A stretch of 43,764 bases of DNA from an uncultured Lachnospiraceae bacterium (GCA_947574135.1 CANPIM010000027.1:1-43764); one strand, 5' to 3'; shown: positions 33,886-42,642, counted from the stretch's first letter. Notes: a model not told the origin generated them from the letters alone. Numbers and translations: made by a program.

Positions 33886-34149
33886 ATGGTATCGAGAAAA
33901 ATTACAGTGACAAATGCATCCGGACTTCATGCGAGACCCGCTAGTGTTTTGGCGGCAGCAGCAGGCAAGTGCGACAGTGAGGTTATTATTCAGGTAGGGG
34001 AGAGAAAGGTGCAGGCCAAAAGCATTTTAAATATTATGGCAGCGGCCATTAAATGCGGCACGGAGATTGAGGTGTGCTGCGACGGACCAAATGAGGAAGC
34101 AGAGCTTAACAGTCTGTGTGATTTGATTGCCGGGGGACTGGGAGAATAA
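33886..34149 (+). CDS. ptsH: Phosphocarrier protein HPr (operon-specific)
   Basis: 87 residues. The phosphorylated His15 is in ASGLHARPAS. The regulatory-serine region reads QAKSILNIMAAAIKCG, so a Ser is present at about position 46 but the surrounding residues differ from the usual KSIMGVMSL. Two extra Cys lie near the C-terminus. It carries phosphate from the Enzyme I encoded next to it. ACTAGGAGGAAC precedes the ATG. A copy inside a sugar operon suggests a dedicated rather than a general HPr. Confidence 0.93.
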   Translation: MVSRKITVTNASGLHARPASVLAAAAGKCDSEVIIQVGERKVQAKSILNIMAAAIKCGTEIEVCCDGPNEEAELNSLCDLIAGGLGE

Positions 34150-34197
34150 GACCCTTGGAAAAGGGCAAGGTCAGGAGAGAAGCAGGAGAGGGATGGA

Positions 34198-35799
34198 ATG
34201 AAACAGCTGCAGGTGGAAAAAACAGCATCAAGAGGGATTGCGGTAGCGCCCGTCTATTATTATCAGGAGCCGGATCTTACGCCGGAGGACAGAGGCATCT
34301 CAGAGGAACAGGTGTCCGGGGAGCTGGAGAAATTCGAGAATGCCCGGAAATGTGTGATGGAGGAGCTGGGACAGCTGGCAAAGACCAGTGAAATTTTTGC
34401 AGCTCATCAGGAGATTGCGGGAGATTTTATGCTTCAGGACAGTGTATGTACCAGGATTCGGACCCAGGGAAAAAATGCCCAGCTGGCTCTGACGGAGTCC
34501 ATAGAGGAGATAGCCAATCTTTTTGCAGGTATGGATGACGAGTATATGCGGGAGAGAGCGGCTGACGTAAGAGATGTGGGAAAACGTCTGGCTGCCAGAT
34601 TAAAGGGGAAAAAATTGCCGGATCTTGGCAGTCTACAGGAGGAATGCATCGTGGTTGCCAGGGATTTATATTCTTCCGACACAGTGAAAATGAATGCCCA
34701 CTTTGTCCGGGGGATCATAACCCAGGAGGGCGGTGTTACCAGTCATGTGTCCATTCTGGCAAAGATGATGAACATTCCGATTCTGGTGGGTGTACAGGGC
34801 ATCCTGGAGCAGGTACGGGATGGAAGCCTAGTGTGCATGGACGCAGAAGAGGGAAGCATTGTCATTGACCCGGAGGATGAGGTACAGAAGCAGTATCTGG
34901 AGAAAAAAGCGGCTTATGAAAGAGAGAGGGAGCTTTTGCTGGCCTTGCGGGGAAAGCCGGCAGTGACCAAAGCCGGAAAGAGGATTTCCCTGTGCGCCAA
35001 TGTGGGGAATGTGGAGGATGTGCGCCAGGCCCTGCCGGTGGGGATTGACGGGGTCGGACTGTTCCGAAGTGAATTTCTCTATATGGAGAGGGATCATTTT
35101 CCCACAGAGGAAGAACAGTTTCAGGTATACAAGGAAGCAGCCGAATTAATTCCGTCGGAGCTGACCATTCGCACGCTGGATATTGGCGGAGATAAGGAGC
35201 TGCCTTATTTTTCCTTTGAGAAGGAGGAAAATCCTTTTCTGGGATGGCGGGCCATCCGGATTTCCCTGGAGCTTCGGGAGCAGTTTAAGGAACAGTTACG
35301 GGCCATTCTGCGGGCCAGCGCATTTGGCCATGTGCGTATTATGTTTCCCATGATTATTTCCCTTTGGGAGCTTGGGGAGGGAAGGGCTCTTGTGGAGGAA
35401 TGCAAGAAGGAATTGAGAGAAGAGGGCATTGCCTTTGATGAGAACATTGAGGTCGGTATGATGATCGAGACGCCGGCCAGTGTACTCCAGGCCCATGCGT
35501 TTGCCAGAGAGGCCGATTTCTTTAGCATTGGCACCAATGATTTGACGCAGTATTTACTGGCTGTGGATCGGGGCAATAAAAAGGTGGCAAATCGGTATGA
35601 CTTTATGCATCCGGCTGTATTACAGGCTATTCGCCAGGTGATTGAGGCGGGCCATACGGCAGGGATCAAGGTGGGAATGTGTGGAGAGATGGCCGGAGAC
35701 ACTGGGGCAGTTCCTACTTTATTAGAGATGGGCTTGGACGAATTTAGCATGTCGGCGGGAGCTGTGGATTATGTGCGCAGCCTGGTATTAAATAATTAG
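34198..35799 (+). CDS. ptsI: PTS Enzyme I (phosphoenolpyruvate-protein phosphotransferase)
   Basis: 533 residues, slightly short of the usual 570. The HPr-binding helical domain comes first, then the phosphohistidine swivel with His183 in QEGGVTSHVSILAKMMNIP. The PEP-binding barrel shows GVGLFRSEFLYMERDHFPTE, RTLDIGGDKELPYF, ENPFLGWRAIRISL, RIMFPMI, EVGMMIETPAS, FFSIGTNDLTQYLLAVDR and KVGMCGEMAGD with the catalytic Cys. It uses PEP to charge HPr. It ends the mannitol operon, which therefore carries all PTS proteins it needs. Confidence 0.95.
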   Translation: MKQLQVEKTASRGIAVAPVYYYQEPDLTPEDRGISEEQVSGELEKFENARKCVMEELGQLAKTSEIFAAHQEIAGDFMLQDSVCTRIRTQGKNAQLALTESIEEIANLFAGMDDEYMRERAADVRDVGKRLAARLKGKKLPDLGSLQEECIVVARDLYSSDTVKMNAHFVRGIITQEGGVTSHVSILAKMMNIPILVGVQGILEQVRDGSLVCMDAEEGSIVIDPEDEVQKQYLEKKAAYERERELLLALRGKPAVTKAGKRISLCANVGNVEDVRQALPVGIDGVGLFRSEFLYMERDHFPTEEEQFQVYKEAAELIPSELTIRTLDIGGDKELPYFSFEKEENPFLGWRAIRISLELREQFKEQLRAILRASAFGHVRIMFPMIISLWELGEGRALVEECKKELREEGIAFDENIEVGMMIETPASVLQAHAFAREADFFSIGTNDLTQYLLAVDRGNKKVANRYDFMHPAVLQAIRQVIEAGHTAGIKVGMCGEMAGDTGAVPTLLEMGLDEFSMSAGAVDYVRSLVLNN

Positions 35800-35828
35800 G
35801 ATATATTTTGGCATAAATAGAGATTACT

Positions 35829-35880
35829 AAAAGAATAAACCTCTTCATATATTAAAAGGAATATATGTGGGGGTTTTTTC
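35829..35880 (+). terminator. Hairpin with T-run after ptsI, abutting the cwlD start
   Basis: CATATATT and AATATATG are perfect 8-bp arms around AAAAGG; flanking AAACC/GGTTT can extend the stem, and six T follow. It fits the terminator of the mannitol operon. Because it ends on the base before the cwlD start codon, it also occupies the space where a ribosome site should be. Confidence 0.6.
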
Positions 35881-36513
35881 ATGAGATTTCTAAGAGGGAA
35901 GAGAAAAAGAGTCTGGCTGGAGGCTATGATGGCCGCCCTGGTCCTGGGAAGCGCTTGGTTTCTGTTTTCCGGCAGTACGATTTTAACAAGTGTGGGAACG
36001 GCCAAGGATGACAGGCAGGAATACTTTGTAATTCTGGATGCAGGACATGGAGGAAACGACCCGGGGAAGATTGGCGTGGACGGAACCCTGGAGAAGGATC
36101 TGAATCTGGTGATTGCCAATAAGGTAAAACGTCTGTTGGAGCAGCAGGGGGTGAAGGTGCTGATGACCCGGGAGAGTGATGCCGGGCTCTACGACGAGGG
36201 GGCCGGCAATAAGAAGGTGCAGGACATGAAACGGCGCTGCAGCCTTATCAATGAGGAGAATCCCTCCTGTGTGGTAAGCATACACCAGAACAGCTATCAC
36301 CAGGAGAGCGTCTGCGGGCCCCAGGTATTTTTCTACAGTACCTCTAAGGAGGGGGAGGAGCTGGCAAAGGTACTGCAGGAAGAGCTGATCCGGGTGGTAA
36401 AGCCCAAAAAGGAACGGCAGGTGAAGGCCAATGACAGCTACTATATGCTGAAAAGGACATCGGCGCCTATTTGTATTGTGGAGTATTATGTTTCAAACGG
36501 AGCAAAAACATAA
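35881..36513 (+). pseudogene. cwlD: CwlD-type N-acetylmuramoyl-L-alanine amidase, 3' end cut off by the mobile element
   Basis: 210 residues remain. A signal anchor (about 13-32) is followed by an Amidase_3 domain: VILDAGHGGNDPGK (zinc His), GTLEKDLNL (zinc Glu), VLMTRESDAGLYDEGAG, VVSIHQNSYHQESVCGPQVF (zinc His), and YYMLKRTSAPICIVE with the catalytic Glu. Homologues then read CGFLSN plus about 30 more residues; here the frame turns into YYVSNGAKT and stops. The break falls just after 36483, and the recombinase gene of the element ends 28 bases past the stop. CwlD makes muramic-delta-lactam in the spore cortex, needed for germination. A GCATA box at 35811-35815 is a weak sigma-G/E -35 candidate. 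Confidence 0.8.
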
Positions 36514-36540
36514 GTTCCTACCTTTTGTAACTTGCATTAC

Positions 36541-38148
36541 TTAATCATTTGTGGCAAATCCTTCGTATAAATCTTTCCCTTTCCAAATGATTTCAATAGA
36601 TTGGGTAGAATTGATAATGACCTTATCTATAAATATGTCTACAGCATGCTGAGTCAGAGTTTCTAATCTGGTTATTTCCAGAAGAAATTTTGACTCTGAT
36701 TTTTTTTGCAAAGAATCAATCTGTGCCAGTCGATGTTCCAGACTTTCCCGTTCAGAAGCAAGAAGCTGTGCTTTTGCAGCGGCATCTTCTTTTTGAAGTA
36801 TGAATTGCTGCCGGGTAATTACGCCAGACTTGTATTCTGCATATAAACGAGGTACGATTTCTTTGTTTTGGTCAAGCTGGCGAAGAACAAGCCGTAAATG
36901 TCCAGACAGTTTTTCTTTTTCCGGTTCTGGTAGATTTGTCTTCTGGTCCAGTATAAGCTGTGCCTGTGCCTGTAGTGGTTTTAAGACGTACATTTTCAAA
37001 ACGTCATCCTTGATAGATTTGAGTTCACAGGATTCACCGCCTGCAGGTCTTGCATGAGGACAGTAGTACACAGCATCAATATGACCGTGACGTGTATGTA
37101 CGTCATGTTTTAGGCGGCATCCGCAATGCCCACAATAAATCTTTTTAAAAAATAAATTTTCGTTCTTTTTCCTCCCTTCTGTTTTAACAACTGTGCGTTC
37201 ATGGATGATTTTCGCAACTTTCTGGAATGTTTTCATGTCAATAATAGCCTCATGTGTGTTTTTGACAATAATAAGATCTTCCATCTTTTGACGTTTGAAC
37301 TTCCTACTGCCAATACCTTTTACCTGAACACGATTGTTGACAGTAGCACCAGTCAATGTTTCATTTTTCAGTATCGAGGTAATCTGAAATGGTTTCCAGA
37401 ATTGCGCTTTCAGCTCGTCCGAAGTCATTCCGCCAAAGCGAAAACCATAGAGCGTATGTAATCGCTGTGCAGGGGTTGGAACCTTTAAATCATTCAACTG
37501 TCGGGCAATCTCTGAAGGTTTTTGGTCTGCAAGTGTTAGTTCAAAAATCAGTTTAACAGTTTGAGCAGCATCCGGATCAATTTCCAGTCGGTGACGATCC
37601 AATGGAGAAATAATATAACCATAAGGTGGTTTTGCGGCTAAAAAGTCCCCGCGCTGCTGTTGTATTTTTTTAATGCTTTTTACTTTGGTTGACAGATCCT
37701 TACTATAATAATCATAAATTACATTTTTAAAAGCCATGTCAATCCCTGGTGTGTTTCCAGAACATTCCATACTGTCATAAGCGTCATTGACAGCAATAAA
37801 ACGGACCCCCAGCTTTGGGAAAATCTGTTCTATATAGCCACCTGTTTCGATATAATTCCGTCCAAACCGTGACATGTCTTTTACTATAATACATGCAATC
37901 CGTCCCTGTGTCATAAGTTCAAATATTTTTTGGATAGAAGGGCGGTCAAAATTTGTACCAGAATATCCATCATCTAAAAATTCATGAATTTCCAATCGAC
38001 ACAAATCGTCATGGGATTGAATATAATCGTGAATTAGCTTGCGTTGGGCGCTGATACTGGAGCTTTCATCTTTTAGAAGATTCTGTTTTAAATCCAGATC
38101 TTCATCCGATATCCGCAGATAGCATGCAAGGATGTTTCGACTTGTCAT
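36541..38148 (-). CDS. Large serine recombinase 3 (element-end proximal)
   Basis: 535 residues. The resolvase domain has the catalytic Ser in ACYLRISDEDLD, then SSSISAQRKLIHDYI, DGYSGTNFDRP and VKDMSRFGRNYIETGGYIE with catalytic Arg. The recombinase domain (PPYGYIISPLDRHRLEIDPD) and a zinc ribbon (YCGHCGCRLKHDVHTRHGH, later YYCPHARPAGGESCELK) follow, then a long coiled-coil C-terminus. It should catalyse integration or excision of the element. Its ATG overlaps the stop of recombinase 2 by four bases. A fragment nearly identical to part of this gene is at 26375-26472. Confidence 0.94.
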   Translation of the reverse strand: MTSRNILACYLRISDEDLDLKQNLLKDESSSISAQRKLIHDYIQSHDDLCRLEIHEFLDDGYSGTNFDRPSIQKIFELMTQGRIACIIVKDMSRFGRNYIETGGYIEQIFPKLGVRFIAVNDAYDSMECSGNTPGIDMAFKNVIYDYYSKDLSTKVKSIKKIQQQRGDFLAAKPPYGYIISPLDRHRLEIDPDAAQTVKLIFELTLADQKPSEIARQLNDLKVPTPAQRLHTLYGFRFGGMTSDELKAQFWKPFQITSILKNETLTGATVNNRVQVKGIGSRKFKRQKMEDLIIVKNTHEAIIDMKTFQKVAKIIHERTVVKTEGRKKNENLFFKKIYCGHCGCRLKHDVHTRHGHIDAVYYCPHARPAGGESCELKSIKDDVLKMYVLKPLQAQAQLILDQKTNLPEPEKEKLSGHLRLVLRQLDQNKEIVPRLYAEYKSGVITRQQFILQKEDAAAKAQLLASERESLEHRLAQIDSLQKKSESKFLLEITRLETLTQHAVDIFIDKVIINSTQSIEIIWKGKDLYEGFATND

Positions 38149-39830
38149 TCAAGCACCCCACTTTCCCGAAACTGAATCACAGGTTTCAATTCGTCTTTAT
38201 ACCTTAGAATTATTTCTATTGTTCTGGAATCGTGAACATAAATTTTTCCCACCAGCTTTTGTATGAGTTCTTTTGTCAGCAACCCAGTTCTGTGAAATTC
38301 GAGTATAGACTGCATATACATATTTTTTGATATCTCTAATAGTTCCAATTCATTAAGGGCAGACTGTAATTCATTCAGTTGATGCTCACAGAGTAATTTT
38401 TTTTCGTTACACTGGTTTTTAAGAACGATATACTCATTCCGGTTCAATAGTCTTTCAGTGTAATCCTGGTGCAATGACTTTTGGTGGTTGAGTATTTCTG
38501 TCTGACATGCAGCCTGCTCCTGTATTTGTATTTTCAGTTCCTCCTTTCGGTTTGAGATTATTTCCCGGCTTTTAATTTCAGCCAGAAATTCTCTTAATTC
38601 TAAGATTAGTTCCACCTGCTTTTGCAGGAAACATCTCAAAGATTCTTCGATTTGTTCTTCTTTGATACTGACAATGGAACAGGCAGTATACGCAAAATCC
38701 CGTTGTGATATTGTAGTATAGCGGTATTTTACGCCATATTTTTCATAAAGGTTGCGGGTTCTGTACATTTTAAGACCGGTAGCTTTACTATAGATAAGTC
38801 CGTCAAAAATATCCTCTGGATTTTCAATTTCCGAATGGCGATATCTGCGGTCTCGGTTTGCTTCCAGCTCTTTTGCACAGATGCGTTGCACTTCAAAAAA
38901 GGTTTCCCGACTGATGATTGCTTCATGTGTATTGTCTGTTATCGTCCAGTCTTCATAAGGAATCGGATGAACCTTCGTGATATTCATGGAGAGATTTTTG
39001 CGTTTTTTCCCCATCGCCAAATCTCCGGTATATGTGCGGTTCTCTAATATTACTTTGATAGTGACTCTTTGCCAGATACTATGCTCAAAACGCTTCGCTT
39101 TCACGGTGCCGGCCAGGAACTGGTAGCGCATAGGGGCCGGAACAGAACTTTCATTCAGGCGTCTGGCAATTTCTGAATGAGATAAGCAGTCCTGCTTCCA
39201 CTGAAAAATCTGTTGGACGATGGGAGCTGTTTCAGGGTTAATGAGCAGATGATGGGGATCCTTTGGATCTTTTAAGTATCCATAAGGTGGAATATTCCCA
39301 TAATATTGTCCATTTTTTCTTTGGAGCTCTTTGGTGGTAAATATTTTACGGGAAATGTCTTTAGCATAGGCCTCATTTACAATTCCTTTAATGATTGTAC
39401 TTAATGCTGGCAAATCATTTGCATCAAAATTATTGGTGTCATAGCGATCTGTAACAGCAATAAAACGAACTCCTAGAGAAGGGAAAACAGTCTCAAGATA
39501 ATTTCCGGTCTCAATATAATTTCTGCCGAATCTTGAAAGGTCTTTTACAACGATACAAGTGATCCGCTTTTGTCTTACATCTTCCATAAGGCGGTTCCAC
39601 TCTGGTCGTTCAAAGTTTGTCCCAGTTTCTCCGTTGTCAGAATATGTGTCTACTACTTTTAAATCATTTTGTTCTTCTACAAAGCGCAGCAAGAATTCTT
39701 TCTGATTACTTAGTGCCCAGCCATCTTCTGCCTCCTCGTGAGATAGGCGGACATACAGCCCGGTTGGATAAATCAAGGAAGAGGCACTTTGAAAAGCATT
39801 TAAGTTATCAGATCGTTTTTTGTGTGGCAT
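38145..39830 (-). CDS. Large serine recombinase 2 (zinc ribbon degenerate)
   Basis: 561 residues. Catalytic Ser is in GLYVRLSHEEAEDG, followed by LSNQKEFLLRFVEEQ, DNGETGTNFERPEWNRLMED and VKDLSRFGRNYIETGNYLE. The recombinase domain (PPYGYLKDPKDPHHLLINPE) is intact. Where relatives have a CxxC...CxxxxC zinc ribbon, this protein reads IFDGLIYSKATGLKMYRTRN and later ISQRDFAYTACS, with the paired Cys missing. A long coiled coil follows. The start codon shares one base with the recombinase 1 stop, so translation is coupled. Confidence 0.92.
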   Translation of the reverse strand: MPHKKRSDNLNAFQSASSLIYPTGLYVRLSHEEAEDGWALSNQKEFLLRFVEEQNDLKVVDTYSDNGETGTNFERPEWNRLMEDVRQKRITCIVVKDLSRFGRNYIETGNYLETVFPSLGVRFIAVTDRYDTNNFDANDLPALSTIIKGIVNEAYAKDISRKIFTTKELQRKNGQYYGNIPPYGYLKDPKDPHHLLINPETAPIVQQIFQWKQDCLSHSEIARRLNESSVPAPMRYQFLAGTVKAKRFEHSIWQRVTIKVILENRTYTGDLAMGKKRKNLSMNITKVHPIPYEDWTITDNTHEAIISRETFFEVQRICAKELEANRDRRYRHSEIENPEDIFDGLIYSKATGLKMYRTRNLYEKYGVKYRYTTISQRDFAYTACSIVSIKEEQIEESLRCFLQKQVELILELREFLAEIKSREIISNRKEELKIQIQEQAACQTEILNHQKSLHQDYTERLLNRNEYIVLKNQCNEKKLLCEHQLNELQSALNELELLEISKNMYMQSILEFHRTGLLTKELIQKLVGKIYVHDSRTIEIILRYKDELKPVIQFRESGVLE

Positions 39831-41500
39831 TAACCAACTACCTCCTTTCCGACCAGATTTTTAGAATAATCTGCAAGAGGAGAGTTGTTTGGCAATATGC
39901 TCAAAAATCTTTCAAATTCATCTGAAAAGCGAAAAACAACATGAATACGGTTTTTGGGATAAATGTAAACTTTTCTCACCATGGATACCAGCATCCGGCG
40001 GTCAAGGGAAGGAGACTCCAGATAATCACGAAATTGTTCTACCTGTGTGGAGGCTTCCACAAAAGAGGAAATCAACTCATTTCTCCGTTCTGTTATGGTT
40101 TCCATTGCGTTGGTAAGCTCTTCTATTTGTTCTCCGTATGCAGCTTTTAAGTCAAGGTATTCATCTTTGTCTAGTAGCCCATCATGATAATCTTCATAGA
40201 GGGAAACTATAAGTCTGCGATACTTTTTCAGTTTCTCTTCCATGTGCATGAGTTCCTGTGACAATTCTTCCGAACCATTTTGTCTGGCAGGAAGATTTTC
40301 CAAAAAGTCAAATACCTGTTGGAGATTAGACAGGTCATCTACATACTGATGAAGAACATCCTTTAAAGACTGTATCAATGTAGCTTCGCTGATTGTGTAG
40401 CCTTTACAGCAGGCTCTGTGGTTTTTAAGATAGCATCCATAATAATGATAAGTTCCTTTTTTCCCAGAGCTTTGTCTTCTCCTGCAGGTTTGTTGGCAGT
40501 TCCCACAATAGATGAGTCCTGATAACGGATAAACAGTATTTCGCCCAGCATGATGATATGTATCTGAATCCAGAATATTCTGAACCAGATTAAAATCATT
40601 TCTGCTGACGATTGCTTCATGGGAGTTTTCTGTCCGGAACCATTCATCTTTCGACCTGTCTACAGGAATCCGGATTTTGTAGTTGGGACGATGAGTTTTT
40701 CCTTGGAGCAAAGTGCCTGTGTATACCTCGTTTTCGAGGATACGTCTTACAGTGGTGCCATACCATTTAGGATTGCAGTATATCTGAAAAGCATTCTTTG
40801 TCCACAGACCTTGCTCTTGTTTGTAAACCAGCGGTGTTGATACGTTCATTTTATTTAAAGATTCTGCGATTTGCTGGTTACTAAATCCATCTAATTTTTT
40901 TGAAAAAATCAGTTTAACAATACGGGCAGCCGGATCGTCCACAATAAGCAGATGTTTATCTGTTTCTGCACGTTTGTAGCCATAAGGAACAGCCGGACTT
41001 ACAAATTCGCCTTTCTTACGCTTTATGTCGAGATGAGAGCGGACTTTTATGGAAATATCACGGCTGTACGCATCATTTATCAGGTTTTTGAAGGGCAGTA
41101 AAAGCTGATCTGCTGATGAGTTGTTGTGGAGACTGTCATAACCATCATTGATTGCAATGAATCGAATCCCTAAAGCTGGAAAGATTCTTTCAATATAACG
41201 CCCAACCTCAATGTAATTGCGGCCGAAACGCGAAAGGTCTTTCACTATGATGCAGTTAATCCGCCCATTGCTAATGTCTTCCATCATCTTCTTAAAACCA
41301 GGTCGATGAAAATTTACCCCAGTATACCCATCATCGGAGTAGTGCTCAAGCAGATACAAATCTGGATGTTCTTTGACGTAATTTTGAATCAGAGCCTTTT
41401 GATTGTTGATGCTGTCGCTTTCTTCTTTTTCACCAACCACATTTTAAATGCGGACATAATACACCGCCCTCCATTTTTTAAAATCGTCATTTATATTCAC
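39830..41500 (-). pseudogene. Large serine recombinase 1 with a stop codon at the catalytic-serine position
   Basis: A GTG start at 41498-41500 with AAAGGA 7 bases upstream reads NINDDFKKWRAVYYVRI and then TAA at 41444-41446. In the family the next residue after YVRI/L is the catalytic Ser. After the stop the same frame continues NVVGEKEESDSINNQKALIQ and runs intact to 39830 (536 codons from a GTG at 41440), with DDGYTGVNFHRPGFKKMMED, VKDLSRFGRNYIEVGRYIE, PAVPYGYKRAETDKHLLIVD, a good zinc ribbon (YCGNCQQTCRRRQSSG) and a coiled coil. Restarted translation from 41440 would give a protein without the nucleophile. No other lesion is seen. Confidence 0.8.
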
Positions 41501-41540
41501 AGTAATTCGTCCTTTCTGAACAGTCGGAATAATCTGAAAA

Positions 41541-41569
41541 TATAAATGCATAGTTGCTTCACAAGTCAA
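41541..41569 (-). promoter_or_regulatory. Promoter of the recombinase operon
   Basis: On the minus strand TTGACT (41564-41569), 17-base spacer, TTTATA (41541-41546). It lies 41 bases before the GTG start of recombinase 1. Confidence 0.65.
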
Positions 41570-41607
41570 TCATATCGGAAAAAGTGCGTAAAATCAAGAC
41601 TTTCAGG

Positions 41608-41850
41608 TTATTCACGATTTATTGGGGAACTGAAATATTCCTGAAGGATATTCTGGAATGATTCCCCTTCTTTGCTGAAGGAAACCTTTATAACGGTATT
41701 ACCACAGCGGAAGCAGTAAGGATTTTTAACTGCCTGGATGAATTCCCGAATCCGCGTGTCCTTGTCTTTCGTAATATCTATTTGGATATCTCTGATATCT
41801 GCCAGTTGGTGAATATCAATAGTTTGTAAATCCTCTTGTTGGATGTCCAT
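41608..41850 (-). CDS. Small Cys-containing protein associated with the recombinase cassette
   Basis: 80 residues. IHQLADIRDIQIDITKDKDT precedes IREFIQAVKNPYCFRCGNTV, then IKVSFSKEGESFQNILQEYF. The PYCFRCG cysteine pair with the DIRD..ID lead resembles a family of short proteins commonly carried beside serine recombinases on clostridial elements (I recall it as DUF6870, not certain). AGGAGG precedes the ATG directly. The function is unknown; a directionality factor or regulator of the recombinases is only a guess from position, 108 bases upstream of the recombinase operon. Confidence 0.75.
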   Translation of the reverse strand: MDIQQEDLQTIDIHQLADIRDIQIDITKDKDTRIREFIQAVKNPYCFRCGNTVIKVSFSKEGESFQNILQEYFSSPINRE

Positions 41851-42184
41851 ATTTCCTCCTCTTGTATATTCTCTATAGTCTATGTTGGGATAAAGTTGTC
41901 CTATTCTTCATTTACACATACCTTCCATCACCGTTTCCTGCGCCCTCCCCGGCCGCGTTGACTGGCTGCACTGTGTGCGATTTCATCTGGACCGGGCATA
42001 CCCTGTGCAGGAATCCGGCCATCAGAACCCATATACATGATGGCGTATGCTCTTCAGTTTTCAAGGAGCGGAAAACCTCATCCGGATGCTCGGAGAAGGT
42101 TATATACAGAAATATACGTCTGGCAGGAAAATACTTGAAAATATTTTGAAAAAGATAAAAAGTAATAGATATGGTATTATCAAG

Positions 42185-42214
42185 TTGACATGATACAAGA
42201 TATTGTGCTAAGAT
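42185..42214 (+). promoter_or_regulatory. Promoter of the leader RNA/unknown gene
   Basis: TTGACA at 42185-42190, 18-base spacer, TAAGAT at 42209-42214. Transcription would start near 42221, about 420 bases before the next start codon. Between 41851 and 42184 I see no supported gene. Confidence 0.65.
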
Positions 42215-42220
42215 AAATCC

Positions 42221-42540
42221 GTAATTGATTTTTATACGAGACCTGTTATGGGGAACGGGGAGGGGCAGGACATACCCGATATGTCTGCCGGCTTTTCGTA
42301 AACCGCAGGTTCCGGTGCTGCCCTGTAGGGAGGGACCGGGATGCATACGCTGTTTATGATTGTATTTTGTGTCAGGAGCTGTCCGGGCATCAGGAAGAAC
42401 AGAGGATTTTTCCGATGCGGCATGGCAGTCTTTTGGCACTTTTTTGTTTTCCGACAGAGATGCCGGAGACAGGAAGTTGATTTGTGGGAGAGCCACACGC
42501 AGTAAGGAATGGAAGCCTGTATGGAACCATTCCTTTTTTT
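42221..42540 (+). ncRNA. Structured, self-terminating leader RNA
   Basis: Contains a hairpin GGCAGGACATA / TATGTCTGCC (42264-42289, one bulge), a second CCGGT / ACCGG with inner CCCT / AGGG (42312-42339), and ends in the strong terminator at 42504-42540. It lies between a clear promoter and the unknown gene at 42643, so it may be an attenuator leader or a separate small RNA. No known riboswitch class was recognised and no convincing leader peptide was found. Confidence 0.5.
42504..42540 (+). terminator. Rho-independent terminator inside the leader
   Basis: AAGGAATGG pairs with CCATTCCTT across a 14-base loop, followed by a run of T to 42540. It lies 102 bases before the next start codon, so read-through or antitermination would be needed to express that gene from the upstream promoter. 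Confidence 0.8.
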
Positions 42541-42642
42541 GTGCCGTAAACATACCAGAAATGCCCGGATGGGCTTTGCCCGCATAAGCGGCTGGATAAA
42601 AATCATCCGTGAAACGGAGAGAAAAGAAAGGTGGAAAGAAAC

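Noticed and set aside
41862-42149. 95-codon plus-strand frame between the small Cys-containing protein and the leader promoter
   Set aside because: No proper ribosome site, odd composition (many Cys, Pro, Ser), and it spans a change in base composition.
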